Shown here piece by piece: positions 35,293 through 44,634 of a stretch of 64,000 nucleotides of DNA (position 1 is the stretch's first letter; every line of letters begins with the position of its first letter). Both the position numbers and the translations under genes were made by a program. The DNA lies in assembly GCA_963734865.1 (NCBI GenBank), contig CAVTIV010000021.1:1-64000 (forward strand), read 5' to 3'. The notes under the pieces are model-generated. The model had not been told where the DNA came from. It saw only the letters and a list, made by a program, of their open reading frames with translations, and ran no database searches. The DNA is from CBDCUW01 sp963734865. GTDB taxonomy: Bacteria > Planctomycetota > Planctomycetia > Pirellulales > Pirellulaceae.

Positions 35293-36639
35293 ATGTCACA
35301 AGTCGAAACGGACCGACTTCCGTACAAAGTCAAGGACATTGGCTTGGCTGAATTCGGCCGCAAAGAGATTAACTTGGCCGAGAACGAAATGCCCGGCCTG
35401 ATGGCGCTGCGTGCAAAATACGGCAAGTCAAAGCCCCTTGCCGGTGCCCGGATCGCCGGTTGTCTGCACATGACGATTCAAACTGCCGTTTTGATCGAGA
35501 CGCTGATTGAACTGGGTGCGGAAGTCACCTGGAGCAGCTGCAACATTTTCAGCACCCAGGATCACGCCGCTGCCGCGATCGCCGCTGCCGGTGTTCCGGT
35601 CTACGCCTGGAAGGGGATGACCGAGGAGGAGTTTGATTGGTGCATCGAGCAAACGCTGCAATTTCCGTCGGGCAAACCGTTGAACATGATCCTGGACGAC
35701 GGTGGCGACTTGACCGCCATGGTTCATGATCGGTTCCCCGAATTGCTCGCAGACATCCATGGCATCAGCGAAGAAACGACCGCCGGAATTCATCGGCTGG
35801 AGGTCCTGAATCGCAGTGGAAAACTGCAGGTGCCGGCGATCAACGTCAACGATTCGGCGACCAAGAGCAAGTTTGACAATCTGTATGGCTGCCGCGAATC
35901 GCTAGCCGATGGTGTCAAGCGAGCGACCGATGTGATGCTCGCTGGCAAGGTCGCCGTTGTCTGTGGCTATGGAGATGTCGGCAAGGGTTGTGCCCACAGC
36001 CTGCAGCGATACGGTTGCCGCGTGATCGTCACGGAAATCGATCCAATCAACGCCTTGCAAGCCGCGATGGAAGGCTTCGAAGTGGTGACCATGGAGGATG
36101 CCTGCAAAGAAGGTCGGCTATTCGTCACGACCACCGGCAACAAGGACATCATTCTGGGCCCGCATATGAAGGAAATGCACGACGATGCGATCCTGTGCAA
36201 CATCGGCCACTTCGACACCGAAATCGACGTCGCCTGGCTGGAAGCCGAAGTCGCCGCCGGGCGTGCGACCAAAGACGAGATCAAACCGGCCGACATCGGC
36301 GCGGTCGATCGATATACCTTCAAGGACACCGGTCGCAGCGTGATCATCTTGGCGAAGGGACGTCTGGTTAACCTTGGTTGTGCGACCGGTCACCCAAGTT
36401 TCGTGATGAGCACGTCATTCACGAACCAGACACTCGCCCAGTTGGAGTTGTGGCAAAATCGCGACAATGACACGTATCAAGTGAAGGTCTACATGTTGCC
36501 CAAGAAACTCGACGAGGAAGTGGCCCGTCTGCACCTGGATAAACTGGGCGTGAAACTGACGACGCTGACCCAGGACCAAGCCGACTACCTCGGTGTTCCC
36601 GTCGAGGGCCCCTACAAACCCGAGCACTATCGGTACTAG
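35293..36639 (+). CDS. ahcY: S-adenosylhomocysteinase
   Basis: Hydrolyses S-adenosylhomocysteine to adenosine and homocysteine in the methyl cycle. The 448-residue protein shows GCLHMTIQTAVLIETL, WSSCNIFSTQDHAAAA, ILDDGGDLTAMVH, INVNDSATKSKFDNLYGC, the NAD-binding GYGDVGKGCAHSLQ, and the C-terminal LDKLGVKLTTLTQDQADYLG with PYKPEHYRY. All substrate-binding residues that I can place are present. It ends at 36,639; an 18-base word, CGGTACTAGCCGTTTCGG, is duplicated across the stop. An intrinsic terminator follows at 36,698. Confidence 0.97.
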   Translation: MSQVETDRLPYKVKDIGLAEFGRKEINLAENEMPGLMALRAKYGKSKPLAGARIAGCLHMTIQTAVLIETLIELGAEVTWSSCNIFSTQDHAAAAIAAAGVPVYAWKGMTEEEFDWCIEQTLQFPSGKPLNMILDDGGDLTAMVHDRFPELLADIHGISEETTAGIHRLEVLNRSGKLQVPAINVNDSATKSKFDNLYGCRESLADGVKRATDVMLAGKVAVVCGYGDVGKGCAHSLQRYGCRVIVTEIDPINALQAAMEGFEVVTMEDACKEGRLFVTTTGNKDIILGPHMKEMHDDAILCNIGHFDTEIDVAWLEAEVAAGRATKDEIKPADIGAVDRYTFKDTGRSVIILAKGRLVNLGCATGHPSFVMSTSFTNQTLAQLELWQNRDNDTYQVKVYMLPKKLDEEVARLHLDKLGVKLTTLTQDQADYLGVPVEGPYKPEHYRY

Positions 36640-36697
36640 CCGTTTCGGGCGGTACTAGCCGTTTCGGACCGCGAGGTCTTGAATCGCTTCCTGCGAA

Positions 36698-36728
36698 CCT
36701 GGTCACTCAACGGTGGCCGGGTTTTTTT
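36698..36728 (+). terminator. Intrinsic terminator after ahcY
   Basis: CCTGGTCA pairs with TGGCCGGG through two G-T pairs, the loop is CTCAACGG, and seven T residues follow. Confidence 0.75.
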
Positions 36729-36915
36729 ATCGGGATCAATCGTGGCGTCCGTCGTTCGTGCGCCGTGATCGACTGCGGCGGCGACCAACCGTCGCGCCCG
36801 ACCCCGGTGACGCGGGCCGCGATGTCGCTGCTGCCCCCTTCCGCCGACCAGCCGTGAAATGTCAACTGTCGGATCGGCCCTGGCTCCGCCCTCCGTACCC
36901 GAATAATCCGCAAAG

Positions 36916-38247
36916 ATGCCGCAAACAGCCCCCTTTAACGCGCTCCGTTACAACCTGGATCACGTCGGAAGCCTCTCCAATGTGATCGCCCCGCCCTACG
37001 ATGTGATCGATCCGCAGCTGCAAGACCAACTCTACAAGCTGCATCCGGCGAACGTCATTCGGGTCATTCTGAATCGCCAGGAACCGGGCGATACAGGAGA
37101 CGAAAAGTACCAGCGAGCGGCAAAGTTCGTCCAACAGTGGATCAACGAAGGGGTGCTGGTCCGTGAAGACAAGCCGGCCTACTACGTCTATCACCAACAA
37201 TTCGAGATCGACGGAAAGACATTCAGCCGTCGCGGGTTCATGGGCCGAGTGCGGATTCAGCCGTTTGGCGAAGGCAACATCTATCCTCACGAGGAGACGC
37301 ATCCGAAAGCGAAAGTCGATCGGCTGAAGCTGACGACGGCGACGAAGCAGAACAACAGCCAGATTTTTGGACTCTACCCGGATCCTAGCAACGAAGTGAT
37401 CTCGCTGTTGGATCAAGCGACCGAGGGAATCACACCAATCGAGGCGACCGATCATCTGGGAGTCAAGCACATCTTGTGGCCGGTGACCGATCCGGCGGTT
37501 ACCGCGAAGGTGAGCAAGTTGATGGAAGATCGACCGATGTTTGTCGCTGACGGTCATCACCGCTATGAGACCGCTTGCAACTATCGGGACCAACTGGCCC
37601 AACAGGAAGGCGGATTGCCCGAAGATCACCCGGCGAACTTCGTCATGACGATGCTGGTGGGAATGAGCGACCCAGGAATGATCGTGTTGCCAACCCACCG
37701 TTTGTTGCGCGGCACACCCAAGTTCAGCTCGGATGAAATCATCAGCCGGCTCGCAGGTGCGTTTGATTGCGAGAAAATCGACGGAGGCGTTGATGCCGCT
37801 CAGACCGCTTGGTCAAAGATGGCTGCTGCCGACGAGCAGGGCTTGATCGCACTTTACGCCACGCAAGACGAGACGTGGGTATTGTGCAAAGCCAACCAGG
37901 GAGCATTCGCGAAAATGAAAGAGTTGGCGGGCGAACAGAGTGACGACTGGCGATCTCTGGGCGTCAGCCTGCTGCATCGTTTGGTGATTGACGATCTGTT
38001 GGGATGCAAGGGACATCCCAAGCCGACGTACGTCCACGATGTCAGCGAGACGATCGAGGGTCTTCGGGGCGAGGGCAGCCAAGCCGAAAGTGACTCGGAC
38101 GAACCTTACACTCTGGCCGCCCTGGTGATGCCAGCCAAGCTTTCCCACGTTGAAGCGATCAGCCTTCACAAAGAGCGTATGCCGGCCAAGAGCACCTATT
38201 TCTATCCCAAGCTGCTCAGCGGGCTGACGTTCAATCCGCTGGCATAG
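36916..38247 (+). CDS. DUF1015 family protein
   Basis: A 443-residue protein of the DUF1015 family: NVIAPPYDVIDPQLQDQL, HPANVIRVILN, YYVYHQQFEIDGKTFSRRG, YPHEETHPKAKVDRL and the metal-like motif FVADGHHRYETACNYRDQL. Proteins with this HHRYET motif have a ParB-related fold in some distant relatives, but the function of the bacterial family is not settled. The gene stands alone between two terminators or control regions and is followed by parA. The frame is intact. Confidence 0.8.
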   Translation: MPQTAPFNALRYNLDHVGSLSNVIAPPYDVIDPQLQDQLYKLHPANVIRVILNRQEPGDTGDEKYQRAAKFVQQWINEGVLVREDKPAYYVYHQQFEIDGKTFSRRGFMGRVRIQPFGEGNIYPHEETHPKAKVDRLKLTTATKQNNSQIFGLYPDPSNEVISLLDQATEGITPIEATDHLGVKHILWPVTDPAVTAKVSKLMEDRPMFVADGHHRYETACNYRDQLAQQEGGLPEDHPANFVMTMLVGMSDPGMIVLPTHRLLRGTPKFSSDEIISRLAGAFDCEKIDGGVDAAQTAWSKMAAADEQGLIALYATQDETWVLCKANQGAFAKMKELAGEQSDDWRSLGVSLLHRLVIDDLLGCKGHPKPTYVHDVSETIEGLRGEGSQAESDSDEPYTLAALVMPAKLSHVEAISLHKERMPAKSTYFYPKLLSGLTFNPLA

Positions 38248-38448
38248 TTCAACCATGATCTCCCCGGGTCGGCAGAGAGCTTGGCGATGACCTTGACGCG
38301 GCTGCGGCAGCATCTCTACTGGCATTTCCGCCCCGCTCACCGACCGCAACGGCAAGGTGCTTGTCTCGGAGTCGATGGTTGACGCACCCGCGAAGCGGTT
38401 CCGGCAACCTCCAGCAGAATGCCCGGCCCCTGTCAACATCAGTTTCTT

Positions 38449-38469
38449 GTGAAACCAGTCTTGTTTCAC
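38449..38469. promoter_or_regulatory. Inverted ParB half-sites upstream of parA
   Basis: GTGAAAC and GTTTCAC, separated by seven bases, lie about 60 bases before the parA start. These are the two halves of the bacterial parS site (TGTTTCACGTGAAACA) in reversed order. They could be an operator for the par operon or a relic; no full parS is visible in the window. Confidence 0.4.
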
Positions 38470-38526
38470 CAGGTGGCAATCACCTACTTTCCCTCCAGGT
38501 GAACCCTTTCAAACGAAAGCGACGAT

Positions 38527-39273
38527 GTGGGAAGGATTCTTTGCGTGGTGAATCAGAAAGGAGGGGTGGGAAAGACAACCACCGCTGTGAATCTTTCTGC
38601 CGCGCTGGCGCTGGCAGGACAGAAGTCTCTGCTGGTTGACATGGATCCTCAATGCAACGCAACATCGGCCTTGGGGTTTGAACCGTCCGATGGCCACGCA
38701 TTGGTTCACGACATGCCGTTAAGTGACAATATCGTCCAAAGCGAAATCGATCAGCTGTCGATTGTTCGCGGAAGTCGTACATTTCATGACGTCGACAAAC
38801 TGGCCAGTGCCGGAGATGTCGAATCGACGCGTGTTTGGACGCATTTGGAAAGTGTGATGGATCACTACGACTTCATCCTGATTGACTGCCCGCCCAGCAT
38901 TGGCGCTCTGACGCAAACTGCGTTGGCTGCGAGCACTGAAGTACTGATGCCGATTCAGTGCGAGTATTTCGCGATGGAGGGGCTCACCCAACTCATCCAA
39001 ACGATCAAGAAGGTCATCCTTTCCACCAAAGGACGACTGACATTTGGCGGAATCCTATTAACGATGTACGATCCGCACCTAGAACTCACGCGCGAGGTCG
39101 ACGAAGAGGTACGAGACTTCTTTGGCGATATCGTGTTTGACAGTGTCGTACCGAGGGACGTTTCGCTGTGCGAAGCCCCCAGCCACGGCAAAACCGTTTT
39201 TCAGTACGCGCCGCGATCCCGAGGCGCGTTCGCTTATACCCAGCTGTGCATGGAGGTGCTCCAGCGTGACTAG
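38527..39273 (+). CDS. parA: Chromosome-partitioning ATPase ParA/Soj
   Basis: A 248-residue ParA-type ATPase with the deviant Walker A VVNQKGGVGKTTTAVNLS, the A' box LLVDMDPQCNATSAL, and Walker B FILIDCPPSIGALTQ. Together with ParB it moves replication origins to cell poles or quarter positions. It starts with GTG 38527. The stop lies eight bases inside parB, so the pair is coupled. The short N-terminus marks it as chromosomal (type Ib-like), not plasmid type Ia. Possible ParB half-sites lie upstream. Confidence 0.93.
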   Translation: MGRILCVVNQKGGVGKTTTAVNLSAALALAGQKSLLVDMDPQCNATSALGFEPSDGHALVHDMPLSDNIVQSEIDQLSIVRGSRTFHDVDKLASAGDVESTRVWTHLESVMDHYDFILIDCPPSIGALTQTALAASTEVLMPIQCEYFAMEGLTQLIQTIKKVILSTKGRLTFGGILLTMYDPHLELTREVDEEVRDFFGDIVFDSVVPRDVSLCEAPSHGKTVFQYAPRSRGAFAYTQLCMEVLQRD

Positions 39274-40222
39274 TACAACGACCAAGGATCGACGTTTGGG
39301 AAAAGGACTCGCCGCTCTGCTAGGCACACCGCTGGACGAGGATGGCAAACCGATCACTGGTTCGGAAGCCAATGCGAGCGGTATCGAGTCGCTTGTGCTC
39401 CCTGTCGACGAGATCCAAAACAATCCTTTTCAGCCCCGACGTGAATTCAATCCTGATGAAATCGCGTCGCTTGCCGAGAGCATCAAGAACCATCAACAAT
39501 TGCAACCGATTCTGGTCCGCGTCGTTGATGGAAAATATCAGCTGATCAGTGGCGAGCGGCGATTGCGAGCGACGATCCACGCCGGTTTGAAGACGATCCG
39601 AGCCGAAGTTCGCGAGGCAGACGATCGCTTGGTTGCCGAATTGGCAATCATCGAAAACCTGCAACGCAAGGATCTCAACCCGATCGAAAAGGCATTGTCC
39701 TTCAAGCGATACATCGACGAACACAAATGTAAACAGGACGACCTGGCGCGACGGCTCAGCATCGATCGCAGCACGATCGCCAATCTGATGCGTCTGTTGG
39801 AACTGCCGCAACAAATCCTCGATTGGCTGACTGCGGGCGAAGTTAGTGCTGGTCATGCGCGTGCCTTGCTGCCAATTGGCGATGACGAGGTGCAGACGCG
39901 GACGGCGGAAAAGATCATGGAAGAACGATGGAGTGTGAGAGCGACCGAAAGTTATGTCGCTGATCTGCTGAAGGCGGAAGAGGATGCTGAAACCGGCAAG
40001 AAAGTTGTCAACGCGACCCGCCAGAAACGTCGGCACGCCTCACCACAGATCGAGGCCATGCAGCAAGAAATGCGAATGGTGTTGGGTACCAAAGTCGAGA
40101 TCAAGAGCTCGGCCCGCGGCCGAGGAAAAATCACGATTCATTTCACCGATCCCGATGAGTTCGAGCGACTCAAAGCCATCCTGTCGGATGCCGCACGGCC
40201 TTCACTGAAGATCGCCGGTTAG
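39266..40222 (+). CDS. parB: Chromosome-partitioning protein ParB
   Basis: A 318-residue ParB. DRRLGKGLAALLG at the N-terminus is the ParA-activating motif, NPFQPRREFNPDEIASLAESI begins the ParB/Srx domain, and SGERRLRATIHAGL with ENLQRKDLNPIEKA contains the CTP-binding and arginine patches. The helix-turn-helix follows (KQDDLARRLSIDRSTIANLMRLL), then the C-terminal dimer domain from about residue 260. GTG 39266 overlaps parA by eight bases and gives the expected start. A strong terminator follows at 40,242. Confidence 0.93.
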   Translation: MTSTTTKDRRLGKGLAALLGTPLDEDGKPITGSEANASGIESLVLPVDEIQNNPFQPRREFNPDEIASLAESIKNHQQLQPILVRVVDGKYQLISGERRLRATIHAGLKTIRAEVREADDRLVAELAIIENLQRKDLNPIEKALSFKRYIDEHKCKQDDLARRLSIDRSTIANLMRLLELPQQILDWLTAGEVSAGHARALLPIGDDEVQTRTAEKIMEERWSVRATESYVADLLKAEEDAETGKKVVNATRQKRRHASPQIEAMQQEMRMVLGTKVEIKSSARGRGKITIHFTDPDEFERLKAILSDAARPSLKIAG

Positions 40223-40233
40223 CATTGATCCGT

Positions 40234-40271
40234 TGTTTCACAGCCCGCGTTTCACGCGGGCTTCTTTTTTT
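40234..40271 (+). terminator. Intrinsic terminator after parB, with parS-like half
   Basis: AGCCCGCG (40,242-40,249) pairs perfectly with CGCGGGCT (40,255-40,262), followed by a run of T. Just before it lies TGTTTCAC (40,234-40,241), equal to half of parS. Confidence 0.85.
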
Positions 40272-40412
40272 GAATCTGGCAACGCTCGATCTGCTGCACC
40301 AGTTCCGGAATCCATCGGAAATTGCACTCTGGTTGGGGGCCTGTTTGTATTCTGTGATCAGACATTACTCTAAGGTCAGTTACCTGTCCTTCGCGATCAC
40401 ACAATCCAGCCG

Positions 40413-41735
40413 ATGTTCCGATCCAGAAAGCCCAGACCGCCGCTGACGACTTTTCAGCGGGTCGACATCGAGTTGTTGTTGCGAAAGTCGATCGCAACGA
40501 TCGGCTTGGATGCGGTTCGGCGGTCCGAGATCATTACCGACGTTAGCCAACTGTCTCTCGACATTTCCAGCCCGCAGGCGTTGCTCGAGTCGGCCTCGGC
40601 TCAAGTCCGCGAGCGGATGAACATGCTCGAAGTTGAGTTCGATCTGATGGTCGTGGATGCAGCTCAGCTCGGCTACCCTTCCACCTACAAAGCCGCAGCC
40701 GAAGAGGGATGCTCAACGGTTATCTCGGTCGCAAACGACACCGCAGTGGATCCGCTCCGCACGGTAATGGAGTTGGCATATCAATACTCCTATCACTTTT
40801 GGCGAAACCGGCCCAATTCGACGCCGCTTGATACGGACCCGCGCACGACCCATTTGCTGCCCCTCTGTTTTGGGCTGGGCGTTCTGGCCAGTGATGCGTG
40901 TTTGTACGACACGCAGTGGTCACAGGCCGGATGGTCGGGCTGGTCCATCTCTCGATCCGGTTACTACAACGCCGTCGAATTGGGATATGCGCTCGCACTT
41001 CTCTCACGAGCGCGGGGAGAAACAAAGCCTCTCTGGAGTCACGGACTACGACCTGACTCGCAGGTCACGGCACAACATGCCTGGCGCTATTTTGAACAGC
41101 ACCAGCGGACCGGCGGAAAATTGCTTTTCGACAGCCCCAAGATCCCCAGTTCTCGATGCGACATGAAGGAACTGGCCGACTGGCTCAGGGGTGAAGATCT
41201 GGCGTTCGCCCTGGCGGCCGGTTATGCGCTGAGCCATTTCGACGAATTGCCAACTCTCGTGATTGACGCCGCTTTGTCGGCCACCTACTCGGGCGACAAA
41301 GACCTGGTACCGGTGGCGGTTCGACTACTCGCCGGTGCCCGGCATGAGCGTTCGGAAATCGTCGACCGAGTCCGCCAGTTGATCCGATCTCGTTCCATTC
41401 AAATCTCCTTAGCTGCAATTCAGTCAGCCAATGCATTGGGTATCAATCTGGCGGAGTACCGTGCAAAATTATCGAAACTGCTCGATGCGGTGGCCGAGGA
41501 TTCTTTCGATTTGCTGAGCGTGATTGGCGACCAGGGGCACCGCCTTGGATTTCTCGAGCCGCAGATCTGCACGCACATTGCGATCGCCATTGGAGAGCTG
41601 GACGACGATCTAAGCGTTGCCCTCGTAGGCTGTCTGAGCAAAATCGTGGATGACCCGAGACGCTCCATTGAGCTACGAATCAAGTCGCCCGAAATACAAC
41701 AACGGGCAATCGATTGCCTGGCAAAACGACCATGA
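40413..41735 (+). CDS. Hypothetical protein, HEAT-like C-terminal half
   Basis: A 440-residue soluble protein that I do not recognise. Residues 50-130 are helical (PQALLESASAQVRERMNMLE), and the middle contains a tryptophan and tyrosine-rich stretch (WSGWSISRSGYYNAVELG). The second half, about residues 240-430, is a chain of helices with alternating Leu and Ala such as LVPVAVRLLAGARHERSE, reminiscent of HEAT-type repeats. No signal peptide or membrane segment. It follows the parB terminator, so it has its own promoter. Perhaps planctomycete-specific. Confidence 0.6.
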   Translation: MFRSRKPRPPLTTFQRVDIELLLRKSIATIGLDAVRRSEIITDVSQLSLDISSPQALLESASAQVRERMNMLEVEFDLMVVDAAQLGYPSTYKAAAEEGCSTVISVANDTAVDPLRTVMELAYQYSYHFWRNRPNSTPLDTDPRTTHLLPLCFGLGVLASDACLYDTQWSQAGWSGWSISRSGYYNAVELGYALALLSRARGETKPLWSHGLRPDSQVTAQHAWRYFEQHQRTGGKLLFDSPKIPSSRCDMKELADWLRGEDLAFALAAGYALSHFDELPTLVIDAALSATYSGDKDLVPVAVRLLAGARHERSEIVDRVRQLIRSRSIQISLAAIQSANALGINLAEYRAKLSKLLDAVAEDSFDLLSVIGDQGHRLGFLEPQICTHIAIAIGELDDDLSVALVGCLSKIVDDPRRSIELRIKSPEIQQRAIDCLAKRP

Positions 41736-41785
41736 TCGAGCAGATGCACCGAGGCGAACGAATCGTTCGCAGCTCGACTCCCGCA

Positions 41786-42124
41786 CTACTCCCAGCCCGG
41801 CGAAACGGGTCGGGCGAAGCCCCAACTCAACGCCAGCGCGTCGGCGGCCTCCTCACGATCGACGATCTCTCCCCAGCCACCGTTGCGTAAGTAGGCGTGC
41901 GCCAACTCGTGGGCGATGACGTACAGTCCAAACATTTCCGAGCAGCTCGCCAACTTTCGTCTCAGCACAACGCAGCGGCTACCACCGCCGTTGGGGTGGG
42001 GCAACGCCATCCACAGCGTCCAGCCCTTGCCCGGCTCATAGTTTTCCATCGTGATCCGAAACCGCGGATCCTCCAGAAAGTCACGTTGCACATCGGTCGG
42101 CAGCGCATTGAAAACAATCGACAC
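41786..42124 (-). CDS. Small HExxH protein, possible zinc peptidase fold
   Basis: A 112-residue protein from GTG 42122 with a helix VIAHELAHAYLRNGG that matches the zinc-binding HExxH pattern, followed 20 residues on by DREEAADALALSWGF, where a third ligand (Glu or Asp) could lie. No N-terminal domain is present, so it would be a very small metallopeptidase-like protein, similar in style to ImmA/IrrE domains. No partner repressor or toxin gene is adjacent. It converges with the preceding hypothetical gene. Confidence 0.5.
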   Translation of the reverse strand: MSIVFNALPTDVQRDFLEDPRFRITMENYEPGKGWTLWMALPHPNGGGSRCVVLRRKLASCSEMFGLYVIAHELAHAYLRNGGWGEIVDREEAADALALSWGFARPVSPGWE

Positions 42125-42245
42125 GCGTTGCCGTAGTGGTTCGCAATCTCGAAAGGACTCAAGATGGGATGTAAAGATCGACGGATCCTCCAGGGCGAGC
42201 GGTGATGACCGGCGTCATCTACTGTAACCGCAGCGACGTGCCCCC

Positions 42246-42980
42246 CTAAAGCCCAAATGGATTTTCGTCGTGATCGTCGCGACTTTTCCCGCCAACCGCT
42301 TCCTGACCGGGCACAAAGAATCCTGACGGAGTCGAACCGGTTTTCGGTTTTCGATCCTCCTTTTCTCGTTCCCGAAGCTCGATGTAGGAACCGGTCATCA
42401 AGCGATCTTCCCTACCCTTCCCCGCCTCGACAATGATCGCCGATCTAGCGAGCATTCCCTTTTCTTTCACATTGATCGCATAGCAGCGAGTTTGGCACAA
42501 ACCACATCCCACACACTTGTCATCCAACACCACGGGGGCCAGCATGCCGGTGCCTTCGATCGGACGCCCTTCCTCATCAACTTCTGTTCCGACCTGTGAA
42601 TACTCGATTGCCCGATAGCCTGCGGCATTGCATTCCTGCACACATAGATCGCAATCCTCGCGGCCAACCAGTGGCAGGCAGGTTTCGTCGTTCACGATCG
42701 CCAGCCCCATTCGCGCAGACCTTTTTTTCAACCAGAGGCAAAGCGCGAATCGCGCCTGTTGGACAGACCTGCCCACAGGCATTGCAGCTCGATTCGCAAC
42801 CCGCCCAATCGGCCTGGACCATCGGAGTCCAAAGTCCCTCAAGTCCTTGCTGAAAACTCTCGGCCTGTAGCACGTTGTTGGGACAAGCCTTGAAGCATTC
42901 GCCACAACGAATGCACATCTGCAGAAACTCCTGCTCCGGAACACTTCCTGGAGGCCGAACCGGTCGAAACGAGTCCTCAT
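42246..42980 (-). CDS. Polyferredoxin, C-terminal part in shifted frame
   Basis: This frame carries the missing end of the preceding polyferredoxin gene (42,577-44,634). The join is at a run of seven A residues (minus strand, about 42,722-42,728): with six A residues the sequence would read LPLVEKRSARMGLAIVND, as in NapG-like proteins. The useful part begins there and includes CDLCVQECNAAGYRAIEY and CVGCGLCQTRCYAINV, two more cluster motifs, then a charged tail (REREKEDRKPKTG). The part before residue 75 of this frame is out-of-frame noise. Either an indel error or slippage at the A run. Confidence 0.6.
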   Translation of the reverse strand: MRTRFDRFGLQEVFRSRSFCRCAFVVANASRLVPTTCYRPRVFSKDLRDFGLRWSRPIGRVANRAAMPVGRSVQQARFALCLWLKKRSARMGLAIVNDETCLPLVGREDCDLCVQECNAAGYRAIEYSQVGTEVDEEGRPIEGTGMLAPVVLDDKCVGCGLCQTRCYAINVKEKGMLARSAIIVEAGKGREDRLMTGSYIELREREKEDRKPKTGSTPSGFFVPGQEAVGGKSRDDHDENPFGL

Positions 42981-44634
42981 CCTGTAGTGTCGCCCCCATC
43001 AATTTCGTGGCCCCGGCGATGCCAACGCCGCCGACCGTCGCAGCCGCGGTTCCCGCCGCCAGCGACATGAATCCGCGGCGACCGATCGAAGTTTCCCCCG
43101 TCGGCGGATCGTTTTCGACCTTCAACTCGACGACATTCCAGCGCTCAACGAACTTGATCGCATGAGTCGGACAAACGCCTCCACATGATTGACACATCGT
43201 GCAATCGGTACCGCGAGTGGTGAAATCAGGCTTGATCGCATCAAACGGACAAATCTCCACACATTTGTTGCAGTGGATACAGGACGATTCGACCTTTCGT
43301 TCGGTCACCCGAAAAAGATTTCCCAGCGAGAAGATGGCGCCGCTGGGACAGACGTACTTGCACCAAAACCGCGGCCGAAGAAAACCAAGGCAAAGCACGC
43401 CGATAAACATGGCAATCGAAATCAAATGCCCAAAGTTCATTGCCGGAACCAAATGCCATCCTCGTAATGATCCGCTTTGCAAAGGCTCGCCGATGAACAG
43501 CAACCCACGCGTGAGCACCGGAATCGCCGAAACGAATCCGGAAACGAGCACACCACCCACCGCGGCCACCAACGTACCAGCCAACAAATAGTACTTGACG
43601 TGCACCCACCACCCTTCACGGGAAACACGCAGTCGCTTGGTGCGGGATGTGACTGCCCAATCAAACAGGTCGATCGTCGTTCCCAGGGGACAAAGGTAGC
43701 CACAAAACCCGCGAGGGATCAGCAAACAAACGATCATCATCACGGCACAGCAAACGAGTGACCAAACCCAACTTCGTGATGCGATCGCCGTCGACAGACT
43801 TACCAGAGGATCGATTGTCAAAAAAAGTTCCGCTGCGATCGGCTGCTTGGCCGCCAAAGCGTCTGCATAATGCGACGGCCAGGCATAGGGATCCGCATCC
43901 TCCACGGACCAGCTTTGGGAACCGGTCAACAGTGCGTCAAATAGATCATCCGAAACGCCGCTCGACGGAATCATCATAAGTCGCCCGTCGACGGCGGCCG
44001 TGATCGTGAATGCGAAGCTTCGCTGGACGTCTTTGTCAACCAGAAAAACCTGCCGATCGCGATCGCCTAGCCCAACGGGAAGCTGATCGGCCTGAAAGAG
44101 AAACTCGCCCGATTGAGGGTCGACCTCGATCAATCGCAGCCCACGCGCGAGCTGACGGCGGCTTGCCGGTTTCGCGTCATACGGCCAACAGACATAAAAA
44201 AACGAAACCAGGAACAAGATCAAACAGGACGCCTGAACCACGCGCCGGGGCGGAGAGGCGAGCCAGCTGATGCCCAGCAACCGTAACCATCGCCGCAGGG
44301 CGCCACGTTTCTTCGTTTCATGATCGGATCTCAGACGATCCGGAAGAATCCCTCGCAACCAACGTCCCAGCCAGCGTTGGTCAAGACTTTGACCAGGCCG
44401 GCGTTTTCGGATCTGTGGCAGAAACCAATCCAGTCGGATCACCGCCCGGGAACGATGGTCAAACCTGGAAAGTACAAAAATCAAGCCGGCGAAAGTGATC
44501 ACGGATGCGGTCGCGATCGTGATCGCTCGAAGCGTCGCGTTGAAAAAGACGGTGTCTGGATCAACGATGGAGATCGCTGTTTCACTGCTACCGGCAACGA
44601 TCGCGATCGTCGCGGACACCAATCGTATGGTCAT
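42577..44634 (-). CDS. NapH-NapG-like membrane polyferredoxin (N-terminal part)
   Basis: The first 440 residues resemble NapH/NosR membrane electron carriers: several helices, then GFCGYLCPLGTTIDLFDW and WCKYVCPSGAIFSL, the CxxxCP loops. Two ferredoxin motifs follow, CIHCNKCVEICPFDAI and CTMCQSCGGVCPTHAI. After about residue 505 comes a twin-arginine-like segment, GRRGFMSLAAGTAAATVGG, and then a NapG-like ferredoxin part with CIRCGECFKACPNNVL and CNACGQVCPTGAI. The frame ends wrongly after an A7 run; the natural end is in 42,246-42,727. The start overlaps the FMN-binding gene (ATGA). The pair probably moves electrons between quinones and an outer acceptor. Confidence 0.75.
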   Translation of the reverse strand: MTIRLVSATIAIVAGSSETAISIVDPDTVFFNATLRAITIATASVITFAGLIFVLSRFDHRSRAVIRLDWFLPQIRKRRPGQSLDQRWLGRWLRGILPDRLRSDHETKKRGALRRWLRLLGISWLASPPRRVVQASCLILFLVSFFYVCWPYDAKPASRRQLARGLRLIEVDPQSGEFLFQADQLPVGLGDRDRQVFLVDKDVQRSFAFTITAAVDGRLMMIPSSGVSDDLFDALLTGSQSWSVEDADPYAWPSHYADALAAKQPIAAELFLTIDPLVSLSTAIASRSWVWSLVCCAVMMIVCLLIPRGFCGYLCPLGTTIDLFDWAVTSRTKRLRVSREGWWVHVKYYLLAGTLVAAVGGVLVSGFVSAIPVLTRGLLFIGEPLQSGSLRGWHLVPAMNFGHLISIAMFIGVLCLGFLRPRFWCKYVCPSGAIFSLGNLFRVTERKVESSCIHCNKCVEICPFDAIKPDFTTRGTDCTMCQSCGGVCPTHAIKFVERWNVVELKVENDPPTGETSIGRRGFMSLAAGTAAATVGGVGIAGATKLMGATLQDEDSFRPVRPPGSVPEQEFLQMCIRCGECFKACPNNVLQAESFQQGLEGLWTPMVQADWAGCESSCNACGQVCPTGAIRALPLVEKKVCANGAGDRERRNLPATGWPRGLRSMCAGMQCRRLSGNRVFTGRNRS

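Noticed and set aside
42720..42730. Programmed -1 frameshift at A AAA AAG in the polyferredoxin gene
   Set aside because: The heptamer is in the correct phase for -1 slippage, but the natural continuation lies in the +1/-2 frame, so a -1 shift would give the wrong protein.
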